64,000 bases of DNA from Aeromicrobium choanae (GTDB taxonomy: Bacteria; Actinomycetota; Actinomycetes; Propionibacteriales; Nocardioidaceae). The notes beneath the pieces were generated by a model that was given only the letters and a program-made list of their open reading frames with translations, searched no databases and was not told the DNA's origin. The stretch is taken from NCBI RefSeq assembly GCF_900167475.1, contig NZ_LT796768.1, forward strand, positions 1,984,001-2,048,000, given 5' to 3'. The position numbers were made by a program, and so were the translations under genes. Of this stretch, positions 1 through 10,021 are shown in pieces. Numbering within the stretch: the stretch's first letter is position 1; each line of letters begins with the position of its first letter.

Positions 1-420
1 AAGGTCGCCACCGAGGTCCTGGCCTCGGCGGGCGTCAGCACCGGGGGACTCGTGCTCAACGACGGCAGCGGGCTCTCGCGCAAGAACCGGATCTCCGCCA
101 CCACGCTCGCCGAGACGATGGTCGAGGCGTCCTCCACGCCGCGCCTGGCCTCGGTGCTGAGTGGCCTTCCGGTGGGTGGCTTCAGCGGCACCCTCGAGAA
201 CCGCTACGACCGCAGCGACGCGCGCGGTCTCGTCCGGGCCAAGACCGGCACCCTCACCGGCGTGCACTCCCTGGCCGGCATCGTCACCCTCGACGGCGGG
301 CGGCCCGTCGCCTTCGCGGTGATGGCCGACGACACCGAGCAGGTCAACCCGTTCGTCACCCAGGCCGCGCTCGACCGCGTCGCCGCGTCGATGGCCGCCT
401 GCGCCTGTGGGGGTGAGTGA
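1..420 (+). CDS. dacB: D-alanyl-D-alanine carboxypeptidase/endopeptidase (PBP4 type), C-terminal part
   Basis: Only the last 139 codons lie in the window; the 5' part, with the catalytic Ser-x-x-Lys box, is outside. The reading frame is open from base 1. It shows the family's DGSGLSR box (bases 61-81) and the KTG box in KTGTLTG (241-261), both typical of S13 penicillin-binding proteins that trim peptidoglycan stem peptides outside the membrane. It stops at TGA 418-420, one base before the helicase ATG. In Mycobacterium the homologue also neighbours the DUF2342 zincin, tilS and hpt, which supports the call. A class C beta-lactamase-like protein is less likely because of the DGSGLSR box. Confidence 0.85.
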   Translation, partial: KVATEVLASAGVSTGGLVLNDGSGLSRKNRISATTLAETMVEASSTPRLASVLSGLPVGGFSGTLENRYDRSDARGLVRAKTGTLTGVHSLAGIVTLDGGRPVAFAVMADDTEQVNPFVTQAALDRVAASMAACACGGE

Positions 421-421
421 C

Positions 422-2953
422 ATGAGCCCGTCCCGACTGGTCGACCGGCTCCCCGGCGGCACCACCGACGACGTCGACGCAGTGCACGAGGCGATCCTCG
501 GGTGGATCGAGGACCGCGGCCTGACGCCCTATCCGGCGCAGGACGAGGCGATCCTGGAGATGGTCGCCGGGTCCAACGTCGTGCTGGCCACCCCCACCGG
601 CTCGGGCAAGAGCCTCGTCGCCACGGCGGCCATGGGTGCGGCGCTCGCCCGCGGCGAGTGCAGCGTCTACACCGCGCCGATCAAGGCGCTCGTGAGCGAG
701 AAGTTCTTCGACCTGTGCGAGGTCTTCGGGGCCGACAACGTCGGCATGGTCACCGGTGACGCGGCGGTGAACGCCGACGCGCCGATCATCGCGGCGACGG
801 CCGAGATCCTCGCGAACATGGCGCTGCGCGAGGGGGCCGCGGCGGACATCGGCCTGGTCGTGATGGACGAGTTCCACTTCTATGCCGACCCCGACCGCGG
901 CTGGGCCTGGCAGGTGCCGCTGATCGAGCTGCCGCGCGCCCAGTTCCTGCTCATGTCGGCCACGCTGGGCGACACGACCCGCCTCGAGGCCGACCTCGCC
1001 CGCCGGACCGGCCGCGAGACGGTCGCGGTCACGTCGGTCGAGCGTCCCGTGCCGCTGGTCAGCGAGTACGTCACCACGCCCGTTCACGAGACGCTCGAGC
1101 AGCTCGTCGAGACGCACCAGACGCCGGTCTACGTCGTGCACTTCTCGCAGGCGGCGGCACTGGAGCGCGCGCAGGCCCTGACCAGCGCCAAGGTGGCCAC
1201 GCGCGCCGAGCGCGACGCGATCGCCGACGCGCTGGGCGACTTCCGCTTCACCTCGGCGTTCGGCAAGACGCTCTCGCGCCTGATCCGCATGGGGATCGGC
1301 GTCCACCACGCCGGCATGCTGCCGCGGTACCGACGCCTCGTCGAGACCCTCACGCAGCAGGGCCTGCTCAAGGTGGTGTGCGGCACCGACACCCTCGGCG
1401 TCGGCATCAACGTCCCGATCCGCACCGTGCTCTTCAGCGGCCTGTCGAAGTACGACGGCACCCGCCAGCGTCACCTCCAGGTGCGCGAGTTCCAGCAGAT
1501 CGCCGGGCGCGCGGGTCGCGCCGGGTTCGACACCGTGGGGCACGTCGTCGTCGAGGCGCCCGAGCACGAGATCGAGAACGCCCGGCTCGTGCGCAAGGCC
1601 GGCGACGACCCGAAGAAGCTCAAGCGGATCCAGCGCAAGAAGCCGCCGGAGGGCTTCGTCTCGTGGGGCCACGGGACCTTCGAGCGGCTCGTGAACGGCA
1701 CGCCCGAGCCGCTCGTCTCGCGGATGAAGGTCAGCCACGCGATGGTGCTCGACGTCATCACCCGGCCCGGCGACGCACGCGCGGCGCTGGAGCACCTCGT
1801 CCGCGAGAGCGGCGAGACCGAGGAGTCGCAGGATCGACTGCTGGCCGAGGTCGACCACATCGTCGAGGCGCTGCTGGCGGGCGAGGTCGTCGAGCGGATC
1901 GACCCGCCCGACGCCCAGGGCCGCACGCTGCGCCTCACCGTCGACCTGCAGGCGAACTTCGCGCTCAACCAGCCGCTGTCGCCGTTCGCGGTCGCGGCCT
2001 TCGACCTGCTCGACCGCGAGTCGCCCACCTACGCCCTCGACGTCGTGTCGGTCGTGGAGTCCACCCTCGACGACCCGCGCCCGATCATCAGCGCCCAGCG
2101 CTTCCGGGCCCGCGGCGAGGCGGTCGCGGAGATGAAGATGGACGGCATCGAGTACGACGAGCGGATGGAGCTGCTCGAGGACGTCGAGCACCCCAAGCCG
2201 CTCGAGGACCTGCTGAACGCCGCCTACGAGATGTACCGCAACGGGCACCCGTGGGTGGCCGACCACGAGCTGCGGCCGAAGTCGGTCGTGCGCGAGATGT
2301 GGGAGCGGGCGATGACCTTCTCGGAGGTGATCGCCGAGTACCGCCTGGCCCGGTCCGAGGGGCTCGTCCTGCGCTACCTCTCCGACGTCTACAAGACGCT
2401 CGTGCGCACCGTGCCCACGGCGGTGCGCAACGACGAGCTGACCGATCTCACCGAGTGGCTGGGCGAGCTGGTGCGCCAGACCGACTCCAGCCTCCTCGAT
2501 GAGTGGGAGCAGCTCATCGCGCCCGGTGGCGACCCGGCCGACGTGCGCCCGCAGGCCACCGGCGCCGAGACGCCGCGCCCGCTCACCGCCAACGCCCGCG
2601 CCTTCCGCGTGCTGGTGCGCAACGCGATGTTCCGCCGGGTCGAGCTGGCCGCGTTCGGCCGGTGGGACGCGCTCGGCGAGCTCGACTCCGGCTCCGGGTG
2701 GGACGCGCTCGCGTGGCGCGAGGCGATCGCGGGCTACCGCGAGGAGTACAGCGAGCTCGGCAGCGACGCCCAGGCCCGAGGCCCGCAGCTGTTCATGGTC
2801 GAGGACGAGACCCGGCGGGTGTGGCAGGTCCGTCAGGTGTTCGACGACCCTGAGGGCGACCGCGACTGGGGCATCAGCGCCGAGGTCGACCTCGACGCCT
2901 CCGACGCCGAGGGCGAGCCGGTCGTCCGCGTCCTCGACGTCGGCCCGCGCTGA
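422..2953 (+). CDS. DEAD/DEAH-box superfamily 2 helicase with DUF3516 C-terminal domain
   Basis: About 843 residues. Superfamily 2 motifs are in order: Walker A ATPTGSGKS (about residues 56-64), DEFH (about 149), SATL (about 179) and QIAGRAGRAGFD (about 359). The C-terminal half lacks these motifs and matches the actinobacterial DUF3516 helicase layout. It is a predicted ATP-dependent RNA or DNA helicase of unknown substrate in the cytoplasm. ATG 422 is chosen; GTG 407 and GTG 413 are in frame but run back into dacB. dacB stops one base upstream, so the two may be co-transcribed. The function beyond helicase is inferred only from motifs. Confidence 0.9.
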   Translation: MSPSRLVDRLPGGTTDDVDAVHEAILGWIEDRGLTPYPAQDEAILEMVAGSNVVLATPTGSGKSLVATAAMGAALARGECSVYTAPIKALVSEKFFDLCEVFGADNVGMVTGDAAVNADAPIIAATAEILANMALREGAAADIGLVVMDEFHFYADPDRGWAWQVPLIELPRAQFLLMSATLGDTTRLEADLARRTGRETVAVTSVERPVPLVSEYVTTPVHETLEQLVETHQTPVYVVHFSQAAALERAQALTSAKVATRAERDAIADALGDFRFTSAFGKTLSRLIRMGIGVHHAGMLPRYRRLVETLTQQGLLKVVCGTDTLGVGINVPIRTVLFSGLSKYDGTRQRHLQVREFQQIAGRAGRAGFDTVGHVVVEAPEHEIENARLVRKAGDDPKKLKRIQRKKPPEGFVSWGHGTFERLVNGTPEPLVSRMKVSHAMVLDVITRPGDARAALEHLVRESGETEESQDRLLAEVDHIVEALLAGEVVERIDPPDAQGRTLRLTVDLQANFALNQPLSPFAVAAFDLLDRESPTYALDVVSVVESTLDDPRPIISAQRFRARGEAVAEMKMDGIEYDERMELLEDVEHPKPLEDLLNAAYEMYRNGHPWVADHELRPKSVVREMWERAMTFSEVIAEYRLARSEGLVLRYLSDVYKTLVRTVPTAVRNDELTDLTEWLGELVRQTDSSLLDEWEQLIAPGGDPADVRPQATGAETPRPLTANARAFRVLVRNAMFRRVELAAFGRWDALGELDSGSGWDALAWREAIAGYREEYSELGSDAQARGPQLFMVEDETRRVWQVRQVFDDPEGDRDWGISAEVDLDASDAEGEPVVRVLDVGPR

Positions 2954-2984
2954 CCCCCGCCTCGCGTCCTCCGCGCCCACCCCC

Positions 2985-3051
2985 CCCGACTTTTGTGACG
3001 GCATTCGGCGCGGATGGTCGCGGCGGACCGAACCGCGTCACAAAAGTCGGG
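2985..3051. repeat. Intergenic inverted repeat (16-bp perfect arms)
   Basis: CCCGACTTTTGTGACG at 2985-3000 is matched by its exact complement at 3036-3051. A further inner 5-bp stem (TTCGG 3004-3008 with CCGAA 3028-3032) lies inside. It sits between the helicase stop and the zincin promoter. There is no long T-run after the arms, but T4/A4 lies within them. It probably terminates helicase transcription. Confidence 0.8.
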
Positions 3052-3074
3052 CGTGGGGCCGAGGTGGGAGGCCG

Positions 3075-3087
3075 TAGGTTGGACGCC
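3075..3087 (+). promoter_or_regulatory. Leaderless promoter of the DUF2342 gene
   Basis: -10 box TAGGTT at 3075-3080 is followed by 7 nt and then ATG 3088, so the transcript should begin at or next to the start codon. No Shine-Dalgarno sequence is present. The spacing decides the start over upstream in-frame codons. Confidence 0.6.
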
Positions 3088-4128
3088 ATGATCGACTGGA
3101 ACGTCGCCAGCTCCACGGCCCGGCGCCTCATGAAGCCCGGGCCCGACCTGAGCGCGGCGGAGGTCGAGGACGTCGTCGCCGAGCTGCGCGAGGCCTCGGC
3201 GATCGCCGAGGGGCCCGTGCGCGAGTTCACCGGACTGGTCCCCGCCTACCCGACGCCCGTGCTCGTGGTCGACCGCCCGCGCTGGGCCGACGCCAACCTC
3301 GCCGCGTTCCAGGTCCTGATGACCCCGTTCAACGAGAAGCTCGCCGCCGAGGGCAAGCTGCCCACCGGCATCCCGAAGGCCGTCGGCGGGCGCGTCACCG
3401 GCGCCGAGCTGGGCGCGATCGTGGCGTTCCTCGGTGGCAAGGTGCTGGGCCAGTTCGACCCGTTCGCCGAGGGTGGACACGGCCCCGGGCGCCTGCTGCT
3501 GGTGGCACCGAACATCGTGCACGTCGAGCGCGAGCTGAACGTCGATCCCGCCGACTTCCGGCGCTGGGTGTGCCTGCACGAGGAGACGCACCGCGCGCAG
3601 TTCACCGCGGTGCCGTGGATGCGCGGCCACATGCTGAGCCAGGTCGACCAGCTGATGGACGTCACCGACGTCGGCGGGGGAGCGGTGACGGAGATGCTCT
3701 CCGACGCGCTGCCCGAGCTGGTGCGCATCGTCCGCGGCGACTCGGACAAGTCCCTCTCGGACCTGTTCCAGAACGAGCAGCAGCGCGAGGTGGTCGACCG
3801 GCTGACCGGGCTGATGTCGCTGCTGGAGGGCCACGCGGACGTCGTGATGGACGACATCGGCCCCGAGATCGTGCCGAGCGTCGCCGAGATCCGCCGCAAG
3901 TTCACCAAGCGCCGGGCCTCCGGCTCGACGCTGTCGAAGGTGTTCCGCCGGCTGCTCGGCTACGAGGCCAAGATGCGCCAGTACAGCGAGGGCGCCACGT
4001 TCGTCCGCGCCGTCACCGACCAGGTCGGCAAGGACGGCTTCGACGCCGTCTGGGCCGCGCCCGAGCACCTGCCCACGCGCGCCGAGATCGTCGACCCGAA
4101 GTCCTGGGTCGCCCGCGTGCACGGCTGA
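3088..4128 (+). CDS. Zincin-like metalloprotease, DUF2342 family
   Basis: 346 residues. The HExxH zinc motif is HEETH at about residues 164-168, followed by a long helical C-terminal half. The family is actinobacterial and is often named coenzyme-F420-biosynthesis-associated or zinc-dependent metalloprotease; its substrate is unknown. ATG 3088 is preferred because a -10 box lies 7 nt upstream and the sequence further upstream is an inverted repeat. It lies 13 bp before tilS and keeps the order seen in Mycobacterium (Rv3626c, tilS, hpt). A peptidase role rests on the motif; physiological function cannot be read from the sequence. Confidence 0.88.
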   Translation: MIDWNVASSTARRLMKPGPDLSAAEVEDVVAELREASAIAEGPVREFTGLVPAYPTPVLVVDRPRWADANLAAFQVLMTPFNEKLAAEGKLPTGIPKAVGGRVTGAELGAIVAFLGGKVLGQFDPFAEGGHGPGRLLLVAPNIVHVERELNVDPADFRRWVCLHEETHRAQFTAVPWMRGHMLSQVDQLMDVTDVGGGAVTEMLSDALPELVRIVRGDSDKSLSDLFQNEQQREVVDRLTGLMSLLEGHADVVMDDIGPEIVPSVAEIRRKFTKRRASGSTLSKVFRRLLGYEAKMRQYSEGATFVRAVTDQVGKDGFDAVWAAPEHLPTRAEIVDPKSWVARVHG

Positions 4129-4141
4129 GGCGCGGACAGCC

Positions 4142-5083
4142 GTGACCCGCCTCGACCCGCTCGTCGCGCGGGCGCGGAGTCTCGTCGAGCCCCACCTGGC
4201 CCCCGGAGCCGTCGTCGCGGTCTCGGGTGGCGCCGACTCCCTGGCCCTGGCCGCGGTCGTCGCCTTCTTCGTCCGGCGTCGCGGTGTCGAGGCGCGCGCG
4301 GTGGTCGTCGACCACGGCCTCCAGGTGGGCTCGGCCGACGTGGCCGCCCAGGCGGCCGAGCAGTGCGCGTCGCTCGGCCTGCCCGCCACGGTCAGCACGG
4401 TGGAGGTCGGCGGCCTCGGCACCGGGCCGGAGGACGCCGCGCGCGTCGCTCGCTACCGCGCGCTGCACCGCGAGGCCGGCCGCGCCGGCCTGCTGCTCGC
4501 GCACACCCTCGACGACCAGGCCGAGACGGTCCTGCTGGGCCTGGCCCGCGGATCGGGCCCTCGCGCGATCGACGGCATGCGCCCCGTGAGCGGCCGCCTG
4601 CACCGGCCGTTCCTCACGCTGCGGCGCTCCGAGACCGAGCGGATCTGCGCGCTGCACGACCTCGAGTGGTGGCAGGACCCCCACAACGACGACCCCTCCT
4701 ACCGCCGGGTCCGCGTGCGGCGCGAGCTGCTGCCGCTGCTGGAGGAGGTGCTCGGTGGGGGAGTGGCCGAGGCGCTGGGGCGCACGGCCGACCTGGTGCG
4801 CGCGGACGCCGACCTCCTCGACGCCATGGCCTCCGCCGAGACGCCGACCTCGGGCGAGATCGCCGACGTCGAGTCGTTCGCGGACCTCGATCGCGCCGTG
4901 CGGCTGCGCGTGTGGCGCCGCCTCGCCGTGGCCGCCGGAGCGGCGCCGGGCGAGCTGTCGCACGCCCACACCCTCGCTCTCGACGGCCTGCTGCACGCCC
5001 GCGGCGGCACCAGGATCGAGCTGCCCGGCCATGTCGCCGCCGTCCGCGAGGGAGCCGGGGTCCGGTTCCGCGACGAACGATGA
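4142..5083 (+). CDS. tilS: tRNA(Ile)-lysidine synthetase
   Basis: 313 residues. The PP-loop ATPase signature SGGADS lies at residues 28-33, followed by the HTLDDQAETVLLGLARGSG segment and the N-terminal synthetase core. The protein is short, with a reduced C-terminal substrate-binding region, as is usual in actinobacteria. It converts C34 of the tRNA-Ile CAU anticodon to lysidine so that AUA is read as Ile. GTG start 4142 lies 13 bp after the zincin gene. The stop codon lies inside a 14-bp inverted repeat (5077-5122), and hpt follows in the same direction. Confidence 0.93.
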   Translation: MTRLDPLVARARSLVEPHLAPGAVVAVSGGADSLALAAVVAFFVRRRGVEARAVVVDHGLQVGSADVAAQAAEQCASLGLPATVSTVEVGGLGTGPEDAARVARYRALHREAGRAGLLLAHTLDDQAETVLLGLARGSGPRAIDGMRPVSGRLHRPFLTLRRSETERICALHDLEWWQDPHNDDPSYRRVRVRRELLPLLEEVLGGGVAEALGRTADLVRADADLLDAMASAETPTSGEIADVESFADLDRAVRLRVWRRLAVAAGAAPGELSHAHTLALDGLLHARGGTRIELPGHVAAVREGAGVRFRDER

Positions 5084-5122
5084 GGCATTCCGCCCCGCTG
5101 AGGCACCCGAATGCCTCATCGT
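5077..5122. repeat. Inverted repeat spanning the tilS stop codon
   Basis: ACGATGAGGCATTC (5077-5090) is perfectly complementary to 5109-5122, with an 18-nt loop. The left arm includes the tilS stop codon TGA (5081-5083). It probably acts as a terminator or 3'-end stabiliser between tilS and hpt. Confidence 0.7.
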
Positions 5123-5163
5123 GCGTGCGCGCGACCGGCTGACACCGATGCCGTCCCTTGTGG

Positions 5164-5176
5164 CACGCTGGGCGTC
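5164..5176 (+). promoter_or_regulatory. Putative leaderless promoter of hpt
   Basis: CACGCT (5164-5169), 7 nt, then GTG 5177. The -10 match is weaker than others here because the first base is C, but the spacing is the same as at other leaderless genes in the window. Confidence 0.4.
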
Positions 5177-5731
5177 GTGGACACCTCGCACGTCGAAGCC
5201 GACCTCGACCTGACCCAGACGCTCTTCACCGAGGAGCAGATCAAGGCCCGGCTGGCCGAGATGGCCCGCCAGATCGAGGCCGACTACGAGGGCCGCGACG
5301 TGCTGCTCGTCGGCGTGCTGAAGGGCGCGGTCATGGTGATGGCCGACCTCTCCCGCGAGCTGAACCGTCACGTCGAGATCGACTGGATGGCGGTGTCGTC
5401 GTACGCGGGCACCAAGTCCTCCGGCGTCGTTCGCATCCTCAAGGACCTCGACACCGACCTCGACGGCCGTCACGTCCTGATCGTCGAGGACATCATCGAC
5501 ACGGGCCTGACCCTGTCGTGGCTCGTCGCCAACCTGAAGTCGCGCGGCCCGGCCTCGGTCGAGATCGCCACCCTGCTGCGCAAGCCCGAGGCCCTCGAGA
5601 TGCCCGTCGACGTCCGGTACGTCGGCTTCGACATCCCCAACGCCTTCGTGATCGGGTACGGACTCGACTACGACGAGAAGTACCGCAATTTGCGCAGCAT
5701 CGGCACACTGGCCAAGCACATGTACTCCTGA
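5177..5731 (+). CDS. hpt: Hypoxanthine phosphoribosyltransferase
   Basis: 184 residues. The PRPP-binding signature VLIVEDIIDTG begins at about residue 100. The protein shows the N-terminal LVGVLKGA loop and C-terminal YGLDYDEKYRNL typical of HPRT. It salvages hypoxanthine and guanine to IMP and GMP using PRPP. GTG 5177 is chosen because a promoter-like hexamer lies 7 nt upstream; an upstream GTG at 5111 would place the start in the inverted repeat. tilS-hpt-ftsH is the conserved bacterial order. A palindrome, GTACTC-CT-GAGTAC (5722-5735), covers the end of the gene. Confidence 0.93.
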   Translation: MDTSHVEADLDLTQTLFTEEQIKARLAEMARQIEADYEGRDVLLVGVLKGAVMVMADLSRELNRHVEIDWMAVSSYAGTKSSGVVRILKDLDTDLDGRHVLIVEDIIDTGLTLSWLVANLKSRGPASVEIATLLRKPEALEMPVDVRYVGFDIPNAFVIGYGLDYDEKYRNLRSIGTLAKHMYS

Positions 5732-5785
5732 GTACGCGGCTGTGAGCATCGAACGGAACACCACCTGCATGAACGACGAGGCGGC

Positions 5786-7804
<2,019 letters not shown>

Positions 7805-7812
7805 GGAGCGCC

Positions 7813-8376
7813 GTGCCCGTCGACCAACCCCGCGCCGAGGCGGCCGTCCGCGAACTGCTCGCAGCCCTCGGAGAGGATCCCGAGCGCGACGGACTCGAGG
7901 ACACCCCGGCCCGTGTCGCCCGTTCGTACACCGAGCTGCTGGGCGGCTACGACCAGGACGCCAAGGAGGTGCTCTCCGCCGTCTTCGAGGTGGGGCACCG
8001 CGAGCTGGTCCTCGTGCGCGACATCGAGCTGTGGAGCATGTGCGAGCACCACATGGTGCCGTTCTTCGGCGTCGCCCATGTCGGCTACATCCCGGGTGAG
8101 CACGGCCATGTCACCGGGCTGTCCAAGCTCGCCCGCCTCGTCGACGTCTACGCCCGCCGGCTGCAGGTGCAGGAGCGCCTCACCACGCAGATCGCCGAGT
8201 CGATCGTGGAGGTCCTGGAGCCCCGGGGCGTCATCGTCGTCATCGAGGCCGAGCACCTGTGCATGACGATGCGCGGAGTCGCCAAGGCCGGCGCCCGCAC
8301 CATCACCAGCGCCGTGCGCGGCCAGCTGCTCGACCCGGCCACCCGTGCCGAGGCGATGAACCTCATCAGCAGGTGA
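7813..8376 (+). CDS. folE: GTP cyclohydrolase I
   Basis: 187 residues, the usual length. Zinc ligands are in [11 protein letters not shown] (Cys77, His80) and HLCMTMRG (Cys150). It converts GTP to 7,8-dihydroneopterin triphosphate, the first step of folate synthesis, in the cytoplasm. GTG start 7813 lies 8 bp after the ftsH stop, so it is translated from the ftsH operon message. folP, folB and folK follow, giving all the pterin-specific steps except the phosphatase. Confidence 0.97.
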   Translation: MPVDQPRAEAAVRELLAALGEDPERDGLEDTPARVARSYTELLGGYDQDAKEVLSAVFEVGHRELVLVRDIELWSMCEHHMVPFFGVAHVGYIPGEHGHVTGLSKLARLVDVYARRLQVQERLTTQIAESIVEVLEPRGVIVVIEAEHLCMTMRGVAKAGARTITSAVRGQLLDPATRAEAMNLISR

Positions 8377-8389
8377 GGCAGGAGCGCGC

Positions 8390-9241
8390 ATGACGACCTC
8401 ACCGATCACCGGGCTCCCGCAGGACCGGTGCGTCGTGATGGGGGTCGTCAACGTCACGCCCGACTCGTTCTCCGACGGAGGTCGCTGGTTCGACCCCGGT
8501 GCCGCTGCCGAGCACGGCCTCGACCTGGTGCGGCGCGGAGCCGACCTCGTCGACGTGGGCGGTGAGTCCACCCGGCCCGGCGCGCTCCCGGTCGACCGCG
8601 AGGAGGAGCTGCGTCGCGTGGTCCCCGTGGTGCGCCGGCTGGCCGACGCGGGCGTCGTCGTCTCCGTCGACACGATGTGGTCCGAGACCGCCGAGCAGTC
8701 GATCGAGGCGGGCGCGGCGATCGTCAACGACGTGTCGGGCGGCCGGGCCGACCCGCGGATGGTGCCACTCGTCGCCCGCGCCGACGTCCCGTTCGTCGTG
8801 ATGCACTGGCGCGCGCACTCGGACCAGATGCAGCAGCACACCGACTACGACGACGTCGTCGAGGACGTGGTCTCCGAGCTGCGCAGCCAGTACGCGGCGG
8901 TGTGCGAGGCCGGCGTCGATCCCGAACGCGTCATCCTCGACCCCGGCCTGGGCTTCAGCAAGACCGGTGACCAGAACTGGACCCTGCTCGCGCACCTCGA
9001 GCGCTTCACCGACCTCGGCCGGCCGCTGCTCGTCGCCGCCAGTCGCAAGGGCTTCCTGGGCGCGCTGCTGGCCGACTCCGTGGGCCCGCGACCGGTCGAC
9101 GGGCGCGAGGACGCGACCGCCGCCCTCAGCACGCTCGCCGCCCTCGCTGGGGCGTGGGGCGTGCGCGTGCACGACCCGCGGCCCAGCGCCGACGCCGTGC
9201 GCGTGGCGGCCCGACTGCGCTCGGAGGCGGCACGTGGCTGA
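8390..9241 (+). CDS. folP: Dihydropteroate synthase
   Basis: 283 residues. The pterin-binding signatures VNVTPDSFSDGG (about 20-31) and VDVGGESTRPGA are present, with the late ASRKGFLG motif. It joins 6-hydroxymethyl-dihydropterin pyrophosphate to p-aminobenzoate and is the sulfonamide target. ATG 8390 lies 13 bp after folE. The stop codon overlaps the GTG start of the following NTF2-like gene. Confidence 0.96.
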   Translation: MTTSPITGLPQDRCVVMGVVNVTPDSFSDGGRWFDPGAAAEHGLDLVRRGADLVDVGGESTRPGALPVDREEELRRVVPVVRRLADAGVVVSVDTMWSETAEQSIEAGAAIVNDVSGGRADPRMVPLVARADVPFVVMHWRAHSDQMQQHTDYDDVVEDVVSELRSQYAAVCEAGVDPERVILDPGLGFSKTGDQNWTLLAHLERFTDLGRPLLVAASRKGFLGALLADSVGPRPVDGREDATAALSTLAALAGAWGVRVHDPRPSADAVRVAARLRSEAARG

Positions 9242-9647
9242 CGTCCTGGCCGCCCACCGCGCCTTCTACGACGCGATCGAGACCGGCGACGTCGACCTCA
9301 TGGCGTCGCTGTGGGTCGACGACGTCGCCACCACCTGCGTGCATCCGGGAGCTCCACCGCTGAACGGCACCGGCCCGATCCTGCGCTCCTGGACCGTGCT
9401 GATGGCCGGCGTCGGCTACATCCAGTTCTTCCTGACCGACGTCGAGGTCACCCTGTTGCCGGCCACCGACCCGACCACGGCGATCGTCGTGTGCACCGAG
9501 AACATCCTCTCCGACGCGGGGTCGGTCGAGTCGTTCAACGGCGGTCGCGCGGTCGCCACGAGCATCCTCGTCCGCGATGCGGGACGATGGCGATTCTTCG
9601 CGAGGCACGCCTCGCCCCTGATCGAACCGGAGGACGCAGACACGTGA
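9234..9647 (+). CDS. NTF2/SnoaL-like small protein inside the folate operon
   Basis: 137 residues of alpha+beta NTF2-like fold: an N-terminal AHRAFYDAIETGDVDLMASLW helix pair (about residues 6-26), then a beta-rich half ending in GRWRFFARHASPL. Proteins of this shape often carry a ketosteroid-isomerase- or SnoaL-type pocket; no catalytic residues can be assigned with confidence. GTG 9234 overlaps the folP end by 8 bp, and the folB start overlaps its stop by 4 bp, so it is translationally coupled on both sides. Such coupling suggests a job in pterin metabolism, which is inference. The frame stays open upstream, but the overlap supports 9234. Confidence 0.8.
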   Translation: MADVLAAHRAFYDAIETGDVDLMASLWVDDVATTCVHPGAPPLNGTGPILRSWTVLMAGVGYIQFFLTDVEVTLLPATDPTTAIVVCTENILSDAGSVESFNGGRAVATSILVRDAGRWRFFARHASPLIEPEDADT

Positions 9648-10021
9648 CCGACCAGCACCCGGGGGACCGGATCGAGCTCCGAGGGCTCTCGGCCGTGGGC
9701 CACCACGGCGTTTTCGACCATGAGCGCAGGGACGGCCAGACGTTCGTCGTCGACCTCGTGCTGTCGGTCGACCTCGAGCCCGCGGCGGTCTCGGGCGACC
9801 TGACCCGCACCGTGCACTACGGCGAACTCGCCGAGGAGGTGCACGCGATCATCACGGGGGACCCCGTGGATCTCATCGAGACGTTGGCCCTCCGTATAGT
9901 GAGCGTGTGTCTGGGCCATGAGCCCGTCCGCTGGGTCAGTGTGACGGTGCACAAGCCCGAGGCGCCGATCGAGGTGGCGTTCACCGATGTCACCGTGACG
10001 ATGGAGCGGAGCAAGCTGTGA
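9644..10021 (+). CDS. folB: Dihydroneopterin aldolase
   Basis: 125 residues, normal for the family. GLSAVGHHGVFDHERRDGQ near the N-terminus carries the typical G-x-x-G-x-H-G-V/F pattern. VHYGELAE and the late Glu-containing PIEVAFTDVTV strand complete the fold. It cleaves dihydroneopterin to 6-hydroxymethyl-dihydropterin and glycolaldehyde. GTG 9644 overlaps the preceding stop by 4 bp (GTGA), and its own end overlaps folK in the same way. Confidence 0.94.
   Translation: MTDQHPGDRIELRGLSAVGHHGVFDHERRDGQTFVVDLVLSVDLEPAAVSGDLTRTVHYGELAEEVHAIITGDPVDLIETLALRIVSVCLGHEPVRWVSVTVHKPEAPIEVAFTDVTVTMERSKL

Noticed and set aside
356..3004. 882-codon reading frame on the minus strand
   Set aside because: It is antisense to the clearly coding helicase gene and is Arg/Ala/Gly/Val-rich with no domain motif, an artefact of high G+C.
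5722..5735. GTACTC-CT-GAGTAC palindrome at the hpt end
   Set aside because: Arms are short and mostly coding; not enough to call an operator.
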